From JBFISM01 sp041608535 (lineage in GTDB: Bacteria > Actinomycetota > Acidimicrobiia > Spongiisociales > UBA5794), in assembly GCA_041608535.1 (NCBI GenBank), contig JBFISM010000022.1, positions 1 to 34,403 of the forward strand: a stretch of DNA of 34,403 nt, given 5' to 3'. Each line of letters starts with the position of its first letter. The first letter of the stretch is position 1. The notes under the pieces are model-generated. The model was not told the DNA's origin. It saw only the letters and a program-made list of their open reading frames with translations, and searched no databases. Shown here one piece after another: positions 16,785 to 23,828 of this stretch. Both the position numbers and the translations under genes were made by a program.

Positions 16785-17417
16785 TCAGACCAACGACGAA
16801 TCTCGCGCTTTCACAGCATAGATCCAGGGAATCGAAATGAACGTGACCAGCCCCTTGATCAGGATGTTGGCCACCATGATCTCGATGACGGCGCTGGCGG
16901 GGAGTGCTCCGGCGAAGGCGATCACGCTGAAAAGTACCGAGTCGATCGGGATGGCGATGGAGTTGGATGCGAGCACTCGTCCCCACTGTTGGGTTTCGCC
17001 GAAGCGACGGACCCAGCGGGTGTAGACCCCGGTGTCGATCAGTTCGGCCACGACCTCCGCCACGATGGAGGCGATCACGATCCTCACCACCGGGGACAGC
17101 ACGGCGCCGAATTCCTCTTGAGGCCCTACGGCGAGATCGGCCGGCATCACGGCGACGATGCGGAACAGAAGGGCCATGACCACGTTGATGGCCGCTGCGG
17201 TGAAGATGAGCGTGCGGGCCACTGCGGCGCCGGCGACCTTGTGCACCATGTCCCGCAATGTGAAGGTGAACGGGTAGATCAACGTGCCGCCGTCGATGCT
17301 GAGCCCGAACACCTCGACGATCCGCAGGCTGGCGATGTCCGCCATCATCTGCGCCGCGACGTACGCGGCGGCGAGCATGGCGAGGACGTTGAGCGAGCGG
17401 GGGATCGTCCAGGTCAC
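16785..17417 (-). CDS. yhhQ: Queuosine precursor transporter-like membrane protein (YhhQ family)
   Basis: A 210-residue integral membrane protein of the YhhQ/QPTR (vitamin uptake-like, PF02592) family. Members import queuosine precursors (preQ0/preQ1) for tRNA modification. About six helices are visible. Family landmarks are IDGGTLIYPFTFTLRDMVHKVAG (a YPxTF...D segment) and ASNSIAIPIDSVLFSVIAFAG near the C-terminus, with an acidic residue in the membrane. GTG start at 17417; no good Shine-Dalgarno is seen and no preQ1 riboswitch could be recognised upstream. No queuosine biosynthesis gene is adjacent. Other substrates are possible, because only a few family members have been tested. Confidence 0.85.
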   Translation of the reverse strand: MTWTIPRSLNVLAMLAAAYVAAQMMADIASLRIVEVFGLSIDGGTLIYPFTFTLRDMVHKVAGAAVARTLIFTAAAINVVMALLFRIVAVMPADLAVGPQEEFGAVLSPVVRIVIASIVAEVVAELIDTGVYTRWVRRFGETQQWGRVLASNSIAIPIDSVLFSVIAFAGALPASAVIEIMVANILIKGLVTFISIPWIYAVKARDSSLV

Positions 17418-17522
17418 ACTGCGACGTTAGAGGATGCGCCGTAGGGCGAAGAGCCAGCGAATAACGAGGAGGCGCCGGTAGGCGCAGACTCGGTTGCATG
17501 GGCATGGGACCCGGGCAACACC

Positions 17523-17547
17523 GCGATGAGCCGTCAGGCGAAGAGCC
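17523..17547 (+). repeat. Copy of a 25-bp dispersed repeat (also at the right end of the window)
   Basis: The 25 bases match the reverse complement of 34250-34274 and 34379-34403 at 23 positions, differing only by GT versus AC in the middle. Its second half, GGCGAAGAGCC, also occurs at 17445-17455. It lies in the 168-base gap between yhhQ and pheA, which otherwise holds only a pheA promoter candidate. Confidence 0.65.
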
Positions 17548-17571
17548 GCTCTGAGGAAGGGACACCGGGTC

Positions 17572-17577
17572 TATCGT
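17572..17577 (+). promoter_or_regulatory. Possible leaderless -10 box for pheA
   Basis: TATCGT (TANNNT) ends 8 bases before the preferred pheA ATG at 17586, and there is no Shine-Dalgarno in front of that ATG. The pattern suggests a leaderless mRNA. No clear -35. Confidence 0.4.
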
Positions 17578-17585
17578 CACCTCCC

Positions 17586-18410
17586 ATGCGGATCGGCTAT
17601 CAAGGCGAGCAGCACTCGTACAGTCACCGGGCGTGTCTCCAGCTCTTCCCGGATGCGCAGCACATCGGGGTGCACAGTTTCCCGGAGGCGTTCGCCGTTC
17701 TCGACCGGGGCGAGGTCGATCGCCTCGTGCTCCCGGTGGAGAACTCGACCACGGGCAGCGTGCTGCCGGTGCTCGATCGCCTTCCCGACGACGGCAAGCG
17801 CAACAAGCTCGCCGTGATTGCCGAGCATCTCGTCGAGGTGCGGCATGCCCTCCTCGGTCTCCCCGGCGCCCCACTCGCCGGCATCAAGACGGTGAAATCC
17901 CATCCGGAGGCCCTTTCCCAGGCTGCCGAGCGGCTGCTGCAACTCGGGATCGACGATCGCCCCCGGACCGATACCGCCGGGGCAGTGCGCGAAGTGGTGG
18001 AGCAGGGGGATCCCACCGTGGCGGCGCTCGGACCAGCTGAGGCAGGGATCGCTCACGGTCTCGAGGTCTTGGTCGACGACCTCATGGATCGTGCCCACAA
18101 CACCACGCGATTCTTCGTGCTCGCACCGGGTGAGCCCCAAGTCGATCCAGACGACGACAAGACCACGATCGTTTTCACCACCGCCCACCGGCCGGGGGCG
18201 CTCGCTCTCGCCCTCACCGAACTCGGGCTGCGCGGGGCCAACCTCACCAGGATCGAGTCTCGCCCCGCCGACGAGGCGTGGAGCTACCGCTTCTTCGTCG
18301 ATCTCGTCCATCCCCGAGGACCGGAAGGTCTACAGGCCGTGATCGATCCACCTCCAGCAACGCTCGATCATCTGGAGGTGTTGGGCAGCTACGTCTCTGC
18401 CGCAGTGTGA
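17586..18410 (+). CDS. pheA: Prephenate dehydratase
   Basis: A 274-residue enzyme that converts prephenate to phenylpyruvate in phenylalanine synthesis. The catalytic domain (~1-175) starts MRIGYQGEQHSYSHRA and contains LVLPVENSTTGSVLPVLDRL and the hallmark NTTRFFVLAP; within this motif the second Thr is the conserved catalytic residue. An ACT regulatory domain follows (~190-270): TTAHRPGALALALTELGLRGANLTRIESRP, where GALA and ESRP form the phenylalanine-binding site, so feedback inhibition is expected. An ATG 60 bases upstream is in frame but lies inside a dispersed repeat and gives a non-homologous leader; ATG at 17586 is preferred. It stands alone, convergent with the YCII gene 14 bases downstream. 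Confidence 0.95.
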   Translation: MRIGYQGEQHSYSHRACLQLFPDAQHIGVHSFPEAFAVLDRGEVDRLVLPVENSTTGSVLPVLDRLPDDGKRNKLAVIAEHLVEVRHALLGLPGAPLAGIKTVKSHPEALSQAAERLLQLGIDDRPRTDTAGAVREVVEQGDPTVAALGPAEAGIAHGLEVLVDDLMDRAHNTTRFFVLAPGEPQVDPDDDKTTIVFTTAHRPGALALALTELGLRGANLTRIESRPADEAWSYRFFVDLVHPRGPEGLQAVIDPPPATLDHLEVLGSYVSAAV

Positions 18411-18424
18411 TTCGAAGCGGTGAG

Positions 18425-18760
18425 CTACTGCTCGAAGGGCACCGGCATCAGTTCGTAGACGTCGATGGCGTAGTCGCCCTTGCCCTCGCTGAGGTATGGG
18501 TGCCCGTCGGTGAGGGCTTGCGCAGCGGCCATGTCGTCTGCCTCGACGATCGAGTAGCCGCTGGCAGCCGCGGCGCAAGCGCTCGAACCATCATCGACCA
18601 CCGACGAGCCCGGTCCAAACGGCGCCCCGACGTCGGCGAGCGCCGACCCGATCCTGCCCATCCAGGCCCCCCACTTGGCCATGATCTCGGCGCCCTGCTC
18701 CGGCGTCATCTCCGACATGTCGGTCGCTTCGCCCCTGTAGATCATCATGTACTTGGGCAT
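18425..18760 (-). CDS. YCII-related domain protein
   Basis: A 111-residue ferredoxin-like-fold protein of the YCII/DGPF group. It opens MPKYMMIYRGEAT, typical of the family, with MAKWGAWMGRIG and a later GYSIVEADDMAAAQALTDGHPYL matching the usual second half. ATG start behind a strong GAGGAGG. It lies downstream of the universal stress protein gene on the same strand (70 bases) and may be part of that transcript. The family has no settled function; some members act as small lyases or isomerases, others sit next to sigma factors, and no such partner is present here. Confidence 0.88.
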   Translation of the reverse strand: MPKYMMIYRGEATDMSEMTPEQGAEIMAKWGAWMGRIGSALADVGAPFGPGSSVVDDGSSACAAAASGYSIVEADDMAAAQALTDGHPYLSEGKGDYAIDVYELMPVPFEQ

Positions 18761-18830
18761 GCCGCCCTCCTCCTCACGCCGTCGCTGACCCTATCGCCAA
18801 ATGTCATGGCGTGACTGGTTGGCAGCGGGG

Positions 18831-19265
18831 TCAGTCCTCGTCGGGGTGGAGGATCGTCACCGGGCGCCGGCTGTGACGCAGCACGTGTTGGGAGGTGCTG
18901 CCGAGGGCGAGCCGTCTCACCAGACCCTGGCGACGCGCCCCGAGGACGATGAGATCGACGTCGTGCTCTCGGGCGGTGTCGATGATCACCTCGTGAGGTT
19001 CGCCGTCGACGACCACCGCGTCGAAAGCAACGCCATGATCGGTCAATGGTTGGCACCACGTGGTGCGCATCTCCACCTCCAGCTCGTTGCGCACCCGAGT
19101 GAAGCTGTGCTCAGGATCGACCTCGGCGAGATGGTCGAGCGGTACGAAAGCATGGACTGCGGTGACTAGCGCCCCGAGATCCCTGGCGAGCTCCGCCGCC
19201 CAGGCCATCGCTGTCGCCGACCCGGGGGATCTGTCCACACCGACGAGGATGCGCTGCACGCTCAC
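18831..19265 (-). CDS. Universal stress protein (UspA family)
   Basis: A 144-residue single UspA domain. The first strand and loop VQRILVGVDRSPGSATAMAWAAELA carry the conserved Asp that contacts adenine. The ATP-binding motif near the end reads VLGARRQGLVRRLALGSTSQHVLRHSRRPV, matching G-x2-G-x9-G-(S/T), so ATP binding is likely. GTG at 19265 overlaps the stop of the TerC-like gene by four bases (GTGA); the open frame further upstream is the shadow of that gene. Translational coupling to a TerC-like membrane protein suggests a shared stress response, but the signal is unknown. Confidence 0.9.
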   Translation of the reverse strand: MSVQRILVGVDRSPGSATAMAWAAELARDLGALVTAVHAFVPLDHLAEVDPEHSFTRVRNELEVEMRTTWCQPLTDHGVAFDAVVVDGEPHEVIIDTAREHDVDLIVLGARRQGLVRRLALGSTSQHVLRHSRRPVTILHPDED

Positions 19266-20245
19266 TGACGGCCGCTCGGCTCGACGGCTGCTTCCCGCGA
19301 GGCCCGCAGCGAGGCCCACACCGTGATCGTCAACACCACTGCCACGAATGCCAGCGATGGCAGCGTCGGGATGTGATACCACTCGGAGATGATCATCTTG
19401 ATCCCGACGTACAACAGGATCACCCCGAGACCGACATTCAGATAGATGAGACGCTCCCGTGCGCCTTCCAGCAGGAAGTACAGCGCCCGCAGGCCGAGGA
19501 TGGCGAAGGCGTTCGAACTGAGCACGACGAACGGGTCACGGCTCACCGCGAGGATGGCCGGCACCGAATCGACCGCAAACACCACGTCGGTGGCTTCGAT
19601 GAGGACCAACACCACGAACAGCGGTGTCGCCAGCCGGCGAGCCTCGTGTTTGGTGAAGAGCTTCTGACCGTCGAAGTCTGCGGTCATCGGGACGAAGCGT
19701 CTCACCAGCTTGAGCACCGGATTGCGCTCCGGGTGGATCTCACCTGGCTCGTGGCGCATGATCCGGACGGCGGTGAAGATGAGGAGACCGCCGAACACGA
19801 ACAGCAGCCAGCTCAGCCGTTCGAGGAGGGCCACCCCGGCGAAGATGAAGATCGCACGCAGTGTGATCGCTCCGAAGATGCCCCAGAAGAGCACGCGGTG
19901 CTGGTACATGCTCGGTACCGAGAAGTAGGAGAAGATCACCGCCCACACGAACACGTTGTCGACCGACAGCGACTTCTCGATGACGAACCCGGTGAGGTAC
20001 TGGATGCCGGCGTCGCCGCCGAGCACGATCCACACCACTGCACTGAACGCCACGCCGAGAGCGATCCAGAACGCAGCATTGATCGATGCTTCGCGCATCG
20101 AGATCTCATGAGCGTCGCGGTGGAACACCAAGAGATCGAGGACCAGCAACCCGATCACCAAGGCAATGAAGCCACCCCACAACCACCCGGGCACGTCGAA
20201 CCGCACGAGCTGTTCGGAGGCGGCGGACGCGGCGAGAACCATCAC
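19262..20245 (-). CDS. TerC/Alx-family membrane protein
   Basis: A 327-residue polytopic membrane protein of the TerC family, with about eight to nine helices. Diagnostic segments are FVIEKSLSVDNVFVWAVIFSYF and LVLIEATDVVFAVDSVPAILAVSRDPFVVLSSNAFAILGLRALYFLL, with the conserved intramembrane Asp residues of LSVDN, EATDV and AVDS. Members such as Alx and MntP-regulated TerC proteins act in metal (manganese) efflux linked to protein secretion and pH or tellurite stress. Two adjacent starts, GTG 20245 and ATG 20242, are possible. The 69-base gap upstream is too short for a yybP-ykoY manganese riboswitch, often found before such genes. The C-terminus overlaps the stress protein gene. Confidence 0.92.
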   Translation of the reverse strand: MMVLAASAASEQLVRFDVPGWLWGGFIALVIGLLVLDLLVFHRDAHEISMREASINAAFWIALGVAFSAVVWIVLGGDAGIQYLTGFVIEKSLSVDNVFVWAVIFSYFSVPSMYQHRVLFWGIFGAITLRAIFIFAGVALLERLSWLLFVFGGLLIFTAVRIMRHEPGEIHPERNPVLKLVRRFVPMTADFDGQKLFTKHEARRLATPLFVVLVLIEATDVVFAVDSVPAILAVSRDPFVVLSSNAFAILGLRALYFLLEGARERLIYLNVGLGVILLYVGIKMIISEWYHIPTLPSLAFVAVVLTITVWASLRASREAAVEPSGRQ

Positions 20246-20314
20246 GGCGTCAAGATACCCGGTCCTGCCTCTTCCTATACATCCGCCGAGCCTGCCGCCG
20301 TACCCGTCGGAGGA

Positions 20315-20731
20315 TCACGGCCTCACGTAGGTTCCCTGCGCCACCGCGACCAGGCGGCCCGGAGCCTCCTCCAACCAGATCTCGATCGTGCCCACGACCC
20401 TTCGGGTCGATACGGAGTTGATGGTCGCCTTGGCGAGCAAGTCACCTCCGCGAGCAGGCCGAAGGAAGCGGATCGACATCTCACTCGTCACCGCCATGAC
20501 CTCTATCCCGATGGCGGTGAACACGGCGATCCACAGCGCAACGTCGGCGAGACCGAACATCACCGGCCCTGGGATGTAATTGCCCGGGCGCAGCTGATCG
20601 GGCTGGTAGATCCAACGAGCGAGCGCCCAGCCCTCGCCGATCTGCTCGCAACGCAGACCGTCGCTGTGTGCTGCCGCAAAGGATTCTTCGATGACCGCGT
20701 TGACTGTGGCGACGTCGATCGGCTGCGGCAT
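20315..20731 (-). CDS. Hot-dog fold thioesterase (PaaI-like)
   Basis: A 138-residue protein with the hot-dog fold layout: a central helix segment GPVMFGLADVALWIAVFTAIG flanked by EGWALARWIYQPDQLRPGN and TSEMSIRFLRPARGGDLLAKATINSVSTRRVVGTIEIW. This is the PaaI/4HBT thioesterase pattern. The usual catalytic Asp/Glu would lie in the FGLADVALW helix, where an Asp is present. ATG at 20731; the long open frame further upstream is antisense to the methyltransferase gene region. Probably hydrolyses an acyl-CoA, but the substrate is unknown. It lies upstream of the TerC-like gene on the same strand. Confidence 0.82.
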   Translation of the reverse strand: MPQPIDVATVNAVIEESFAAAHSDGLRCEQIGEGWALARWIYQPDQLRPGNYIPGPVMFGLADVALWIAVFTAIGIEVMAVTSEMSIRFLRPARGGDLLAKATINSVSTRRVVGTIEIWLEEAPGRLVAVAQGTYVRP

Positions 20732-20900
20732 CGGCGGATTGTGCCAGATCGAGCGCCGCCCGTAGACAGCTCGTTGTACCCGATTCAGGGGACGAGACCG
20801 TGGGGCACGTCCGAATGCCTGCGGGGCCGGCGGAGTCGCGCGAGACACCGTCGCCGTCTGCATCTCGGCCGGTGGACCAGGAAATGTCACCCCTGCCCGG

Positions 20901-20906
20901 TAACGT
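20901..20906 (+). promoter_or_regulatory. Possible leaderless -10 box for the methyltransferase cassette
   Basis: TAACGT (TANNNT) ends 7 bases before ATG 20914, and no Shine-Dalgarno precedes that ATG. It would drive the four-gene cassette as a leaderless transcript, divergent from the thioesterase gene. Confidence 0.4.
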
Positions 20907-20913
20907 GCCGAGC

Positions 20914-22491
20914 ATGGCACGGGCCACTGGCGAAGACCCCAAGGACTCGCGTGTGCGGCGGCCGACGACCGCAACATCGGCGTTTGGCGCCGGGCGGCGG
21001 GAGAACCACGATGCGACTGCGTTCTACAGCAGGTTTCCCGCCCCTGAGTTGTCTGCCGACGAGACCCTCGCCGACATGTTCGAATTGCCGAACCCGCCAT
21101 GTCTCGTGGGCGACGCCCGATCGATGCCGCATCTCCCGAACAACAGCGTTGCCCTCGTGATCACCTCCCCGCCGTATTTCGTGGGGAAGGAATACGAGCA
21201 GGCCGTGGCCGGCGCCGACGGTCCCGGAGAGATCCCGGCCACCTACATCGATTTCCTGGCGATGTTGCGCGAGGTATTCGCCGAGTGCCACCGGGTGCTC
21301 GAGCCCGGGGGGCGGATCGCGGTCAACGTCGCCAACTTGGGACGTAAGCCCTATCGCAGCCTCTCGGCGGATGTGATCACCATCTTGCAGGACGATCTCG
21401 GCATGCTGCTTCGTGGTGAGATCGTGTGGCAGAAAGCGGACGGTGCTTCCGGCTCGGTGGCGTGGGGCTCGTTTCGCAAGGCGGCCAACCCAGTGCTGCG
21501 TGACATAACCGAGCGTGTGATCATCGCCTCGAAAGGACGGTTCGACAGGGCCCGCAGCGTGAAGCAACGCAAGGCGGAAGGGCGGCCGTACCGATCGACC
21601 GTCACCACCGACGAGTTCATGGAGGCCACGCTCGATGTGTGGCGTATCGACTCGGAGAGCGCCCGCCGGGTCCAGCACCCCGCACCCTTCCCCGTCGAGC
21701 TGCCCCGCCGCCTCATCGACCTGTACACCTACGAGCACGACATCGTCCTCGATCCGTTCCTCGGATCGGGGACCACGGTGGTGGCGGCGGTGCGCAGCGG
21801 ACGGCGTGGCATCGGCTACGACCTCGATCCCAAGTATGTCGACATCGCCAGCCGCCGGGTAGGAGCGGAGCAGAAGCGGAGACGGCGGTTGCCGCCGCCC
21901 GGAGGCGACGCCGAGGTCATGACATTCGATCTGCCGGATCAGCCGCTGGAGCGGATCGAGTCCTTCCAGCGGCGCGCCACCAGCGAGGGTAAGAAAGCAC
22001 AGAGCCTGGCGGCCGATCTGCTCGAGAGATGCGGCTTCGAGATCGTCGAGGAGAACCCCAAGATCCCCAAGACCGGTGTGCAGTTCAACTTCAAAGTGCA
22101 GGATGCTGCAGGAGAACGCTTCTTCTATGTCGATGTGAGTGGTGCGTTCACCACGGTCCGGCCCGGGCTCATGCGCACCGACACGCTGTGGAAGACGCTC
22201 GGCCGGGCGCATGTGCTCAAGGCCGGCGCCAACGCCGCAACACCCGAGAATGACCCGCTGCTCCTGGTGCTGACATCCAATCTGCCGCGACCGGGCAGCC
22301 AGGGCGACCGGGCGCTGCGTGCGGTCGGCCCATGGAACGTCTTCGACGCCATCGAGATGTACGACCCCGCGGGCCAGAAACGACTCCAACGGTATGCCGC
22401 CGGCGAGTCGTCGCCGTTGCCGGGCTTCTGGTCAGAGCAGGACATCGCCGAACGGTTCCTCCAGCTCAACGACCAGTCGACACCCGGATGA
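20914..22491 (+). CDS. DNA methyltransferase (amino-MTase, beta-type order) with C-terminal extension
   Basis: A 525-residue site-specific DNA methyltransferase of the N6-adenine/N4-cytosine family. The catalytic motif TSPPY is at 84-88, and the AdoMet motif DPFLGSGTT comes later (280-288), i.e. the permuted beta-class order. TSPPY leans toward N4-cytosine but does not exclude N6-adenine. The region ~120-270 between them should include target recognition. Residues ~345-525 form an extra domain not needed for methylation: LLERCGFEIVEENPKIPKTG, QFNFKV, ERFFYVDVSGAFTT and RTDTLWKTLGRAHVL. This resembles a PD-(D/E)XK core in outline but lacks an ExK motif. ATG 20914 preferred; GTG 20800 and ATG 20884 are also open. 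The stop overlaps the next gene (ATGA). Candidate modification subunit of a restriction or defence cassette. Confidence 0.9.
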   Translation: MARATGEDPKDSRVRRPTTATSAFGAGRRENHDATAFYSRFPAPELSADETLADMFELPNPPCLVGDARSMPHLPNNSVALVITSPPYFVGKEYEQAVAGADGPGEIPATYIDFLAMLREVFAECHRVLEPGGRIAVNVANLGRKPYRSLSADVITILQDDLGMLLRGEIVWQKADGASGSVAWGSFRKAANPVLRDITERVIIASKGRFDRARSVKQRKAEGRPYRSTVTTDEFMEATLDVWRIDSESARRVQHPAPFPVELPRRLIDLYTYEHDIVLDPFLGSGTTVVAAVRSGRRGIGYDLDPKYVDIASRRVGAEQKRRRRLPPPGGDAEVMTFDLPDQPLERIESFQRRATSEGKKAQSLAADLLERCGFEIVEENPKIPKTGVQFNFKVQDAAGERFFYVDVSGAFTTVRPGLMRTDTLWKTLGRAHVLKAGANAATPENDPLLLVLTSNLPRPGSQGDRALRAVGPWNVFDAIEMYDPAGQKRLQRYAAGESSPLPGFWSEQDIAERFLQLNDQSTPG

Positions 22492-22808
22492 GTGGTGTGG
22501 CGTATGCAGTGGTGCGGCAGGATCCTCCGGAGGTCTTCGTCGCCGAAGACATCGAAGTACTCAACCGGGTGCTGGCGCTCGAATTGGTGGCGCGGACGTC
22601 TCCGGATGCCCTCGAGACCGCTGAACGTCATGAGCTGCGCACCGCATTGCTCGAAGAGCGCTGGGCCGACGCCGTTGTACGGTGGATGCGGTTGTGCGGC
22701 GTGGCCGTGGACGTCTACACCCATCTCCACGTCTATTCGGCAGCCGACATACCGGCCGATCTCGTCGGGGCCCAACTGCAATTCGCTCCCATCTTCCGCG
22801 AGCCGTGA
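22488..22808 (+). CDS. Small conserved-looking protein of unknown function in the methyltransferase cassette
   Basis: A 106-residue soluble, mostly helical protein that I do not recognise. It begins MSGVAYAVVRQDPPEVFVAEDIEVLNRVLALELVA, continues with a charged region (ALLEERWADAVVRWMRL) and ends QLQFAPIFREP. No cysteine motif, no membrane segment, no helix-turn-helix that I can defend. The ATG overlaps the methyltransferase stop (ATGA) and the stop is three bases from the nuclease-like gene, so all three are almost certainly translated from one mRNA. Position suggests a regulatory or structural subunit, such as a controller or assembly factor; this is inference only. Confidence 0.75.
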   Translation: MSGVAYAVVRQDPPEVFVAEDIEVLNRVLALELVARTSPDALETAERHELRTALLEERWADAVVRWMRLCGVAVDVYTHLHVYSAADIPADLVGAQLQFAPIFREP

Positions 22809-22811
22809 ATC

Positions 22812-23828
22812 GTGGCTGAGGTCCGCACGGAGATCACCGAGATCGTCACCGGGCTCGGCATGCTCGGCTACTCATCGCTGGACAGGGCCCTGGCGACTCG
22901 ACCGCAGACGGTCCGCAACGTCACCCCCGCCCATTTCGCCCGGCTGGAGAAGGCGCATGGAGCTGGGGACCATCGCAACCTGTTCGATGTCGCCTGGGAG
23001 AACGGAGTGACCTTCGCTCGCTCCGTCGACGGGCTCCGGGGCCGTCCGCCCCACAGCCTCGAGTGGAAGGGGTCGCACCGGCCACCCGCCTACGAACAGA
23101 TCCCGGCCGACCTGCGGGTCGACCACGTGTTTCTCATCTCGTGCAAGTACGGATCGCGGATCCTGATCAACTCGTCGCCGAGCAACCTGTTCGATCACCG
23201 GCTCACCATCCGCGAGAAGGCTCCGCTGGATTGGTTTGCGGACGTGGCGGGTGACGCGTACCAGGCCTTCTACGACCGGGTGAAACTCGACTTTGCCATC
23301 GACGACTTGCCGGCCTCGGTGCATGCGCTCGATCGTGACCAGAGGATGCGCTTGAAGAAGACGCTGCCGCGGAGGCTGAGCGGCGCTACCGAGGCGGCGT
23401 ACCAGGACATGAACGTGTGTGTCGCCCATGCCTCCGCCGTCCGGTGGCGCCGGGCTTTGAGTACCAAAACCCGACGCGAGGAGATGGTGTGGCGTCTGTT
23501 GCGATTCCAGGCGGCGCCGTACTTCATCCTCGGTATCGATGGCAACGGCGTTCCCATTCGCACGCGAGTGGCGACGCCCTGGGACGCCAGGAACCGGTAC
23601 GAGTTCATCGATCTCGCGGTCGAGGCCGGTGCCCGCTCCCAGGCGGTGGTGGGGTGGCGGGCGATGTTTCACGATCGGGTTCGTGGCGCCCCCGCCTTCG
23701 CGGCCGGCCATGTCGAGGTGCGTTGGAGCCACGGCAAGTTCGGCCAGGCCCCCGAAGCAAAGGTCTATCTCGATACCCCGTACGACGAGGTGCCCGGCTA
23801 TTTCCGGCTCGATCATGGGGTGACGTGA
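22812..23828 (+). CDS. Putative PD-(D/E)XK-like nuclease (candidate restriction endonuclease)
   Basis: A 338-residue soluble protein without a family I can name with certainty. The most telling stretch is at 80-128: SLEWKG, then RVDHVFLISCKYGSRIL, then NSSPSNLFDH. D104 followed by S110-C111-K112 on a predicted beta strand resembles the D-(x)n-(D/E)xK core of restriction endonucleases, with Ser in place of the acidic residue and E84 as a possible substitute. An Arg/Lys-rich middle and a mixed alpha/beta C-terminal half follow (WRLLRFQAAPYFILGIDG; HVEVRWSHGKFGQ). GTG start three bases after the preceding stop. Next to a DNA methyltransferase, a restriction subunit is the simplest reading. Catalysis and target are untested, and a structural comparison could overturn the call. 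Confidence 0.6.
   Translation: MAEVRTEITEIVTGLGMLGYSSLDRALATRPQTVRNVTPAHFARLEKAHGAGDHRNLFDVAWENGVTFARSVDGLRGRPPHSLEWKGSHRPPAYEQIPADLRVDHVFLISCKYGSRILINSSPSNLFDHRLTIREKAPLDWFADVAGDAYQAFYDRVKLDFAIDDLPASVHALDRDQRMRLKKTLPRRLSGATEAAYQDMNVCVAHASAVRWRRALSTKTRREEMVWRLLRFQAAPYFILGIDGNGVPIRTRVATPWDARNRYEFIDLAVEAGARSQAVVGWRAMFHDRVRGAPAFAAGHVEVRWSHGKFGQAPEAKVYLDTPYDEVPGYFRLDHGVT

Noticed and set aside
17418..17585. preQ1 riboswitch before the queuosine-precursor transporter-like gene
   Set aside because: No pseudoknot-like pattern with an A-rich tail was found; the stretch instead holds a dispersed repeat and the pheA promoter candidate.
20246..20314. Manganese (yybP-ykoY) riboswitch before the TerC-like gene
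   Set aside because: The gap is only 69 bases and shows none of the expected paired elements.
19373..21160. Plus-strand open frame of 595 codons
   Set aside because: Spans the antisense of TerC-like and thioesterase genes and then the methyltransferase start; composition rich in His, Arg and Asp without motifs.
20887..22389. Minus-strand open frame of 500 codons opposite the DNA methyltransferase
   Set aside because: The methyltransferase motifs TSPPY and DPFLGSGTT are on the plus strand in the right order; the minus frame has none.
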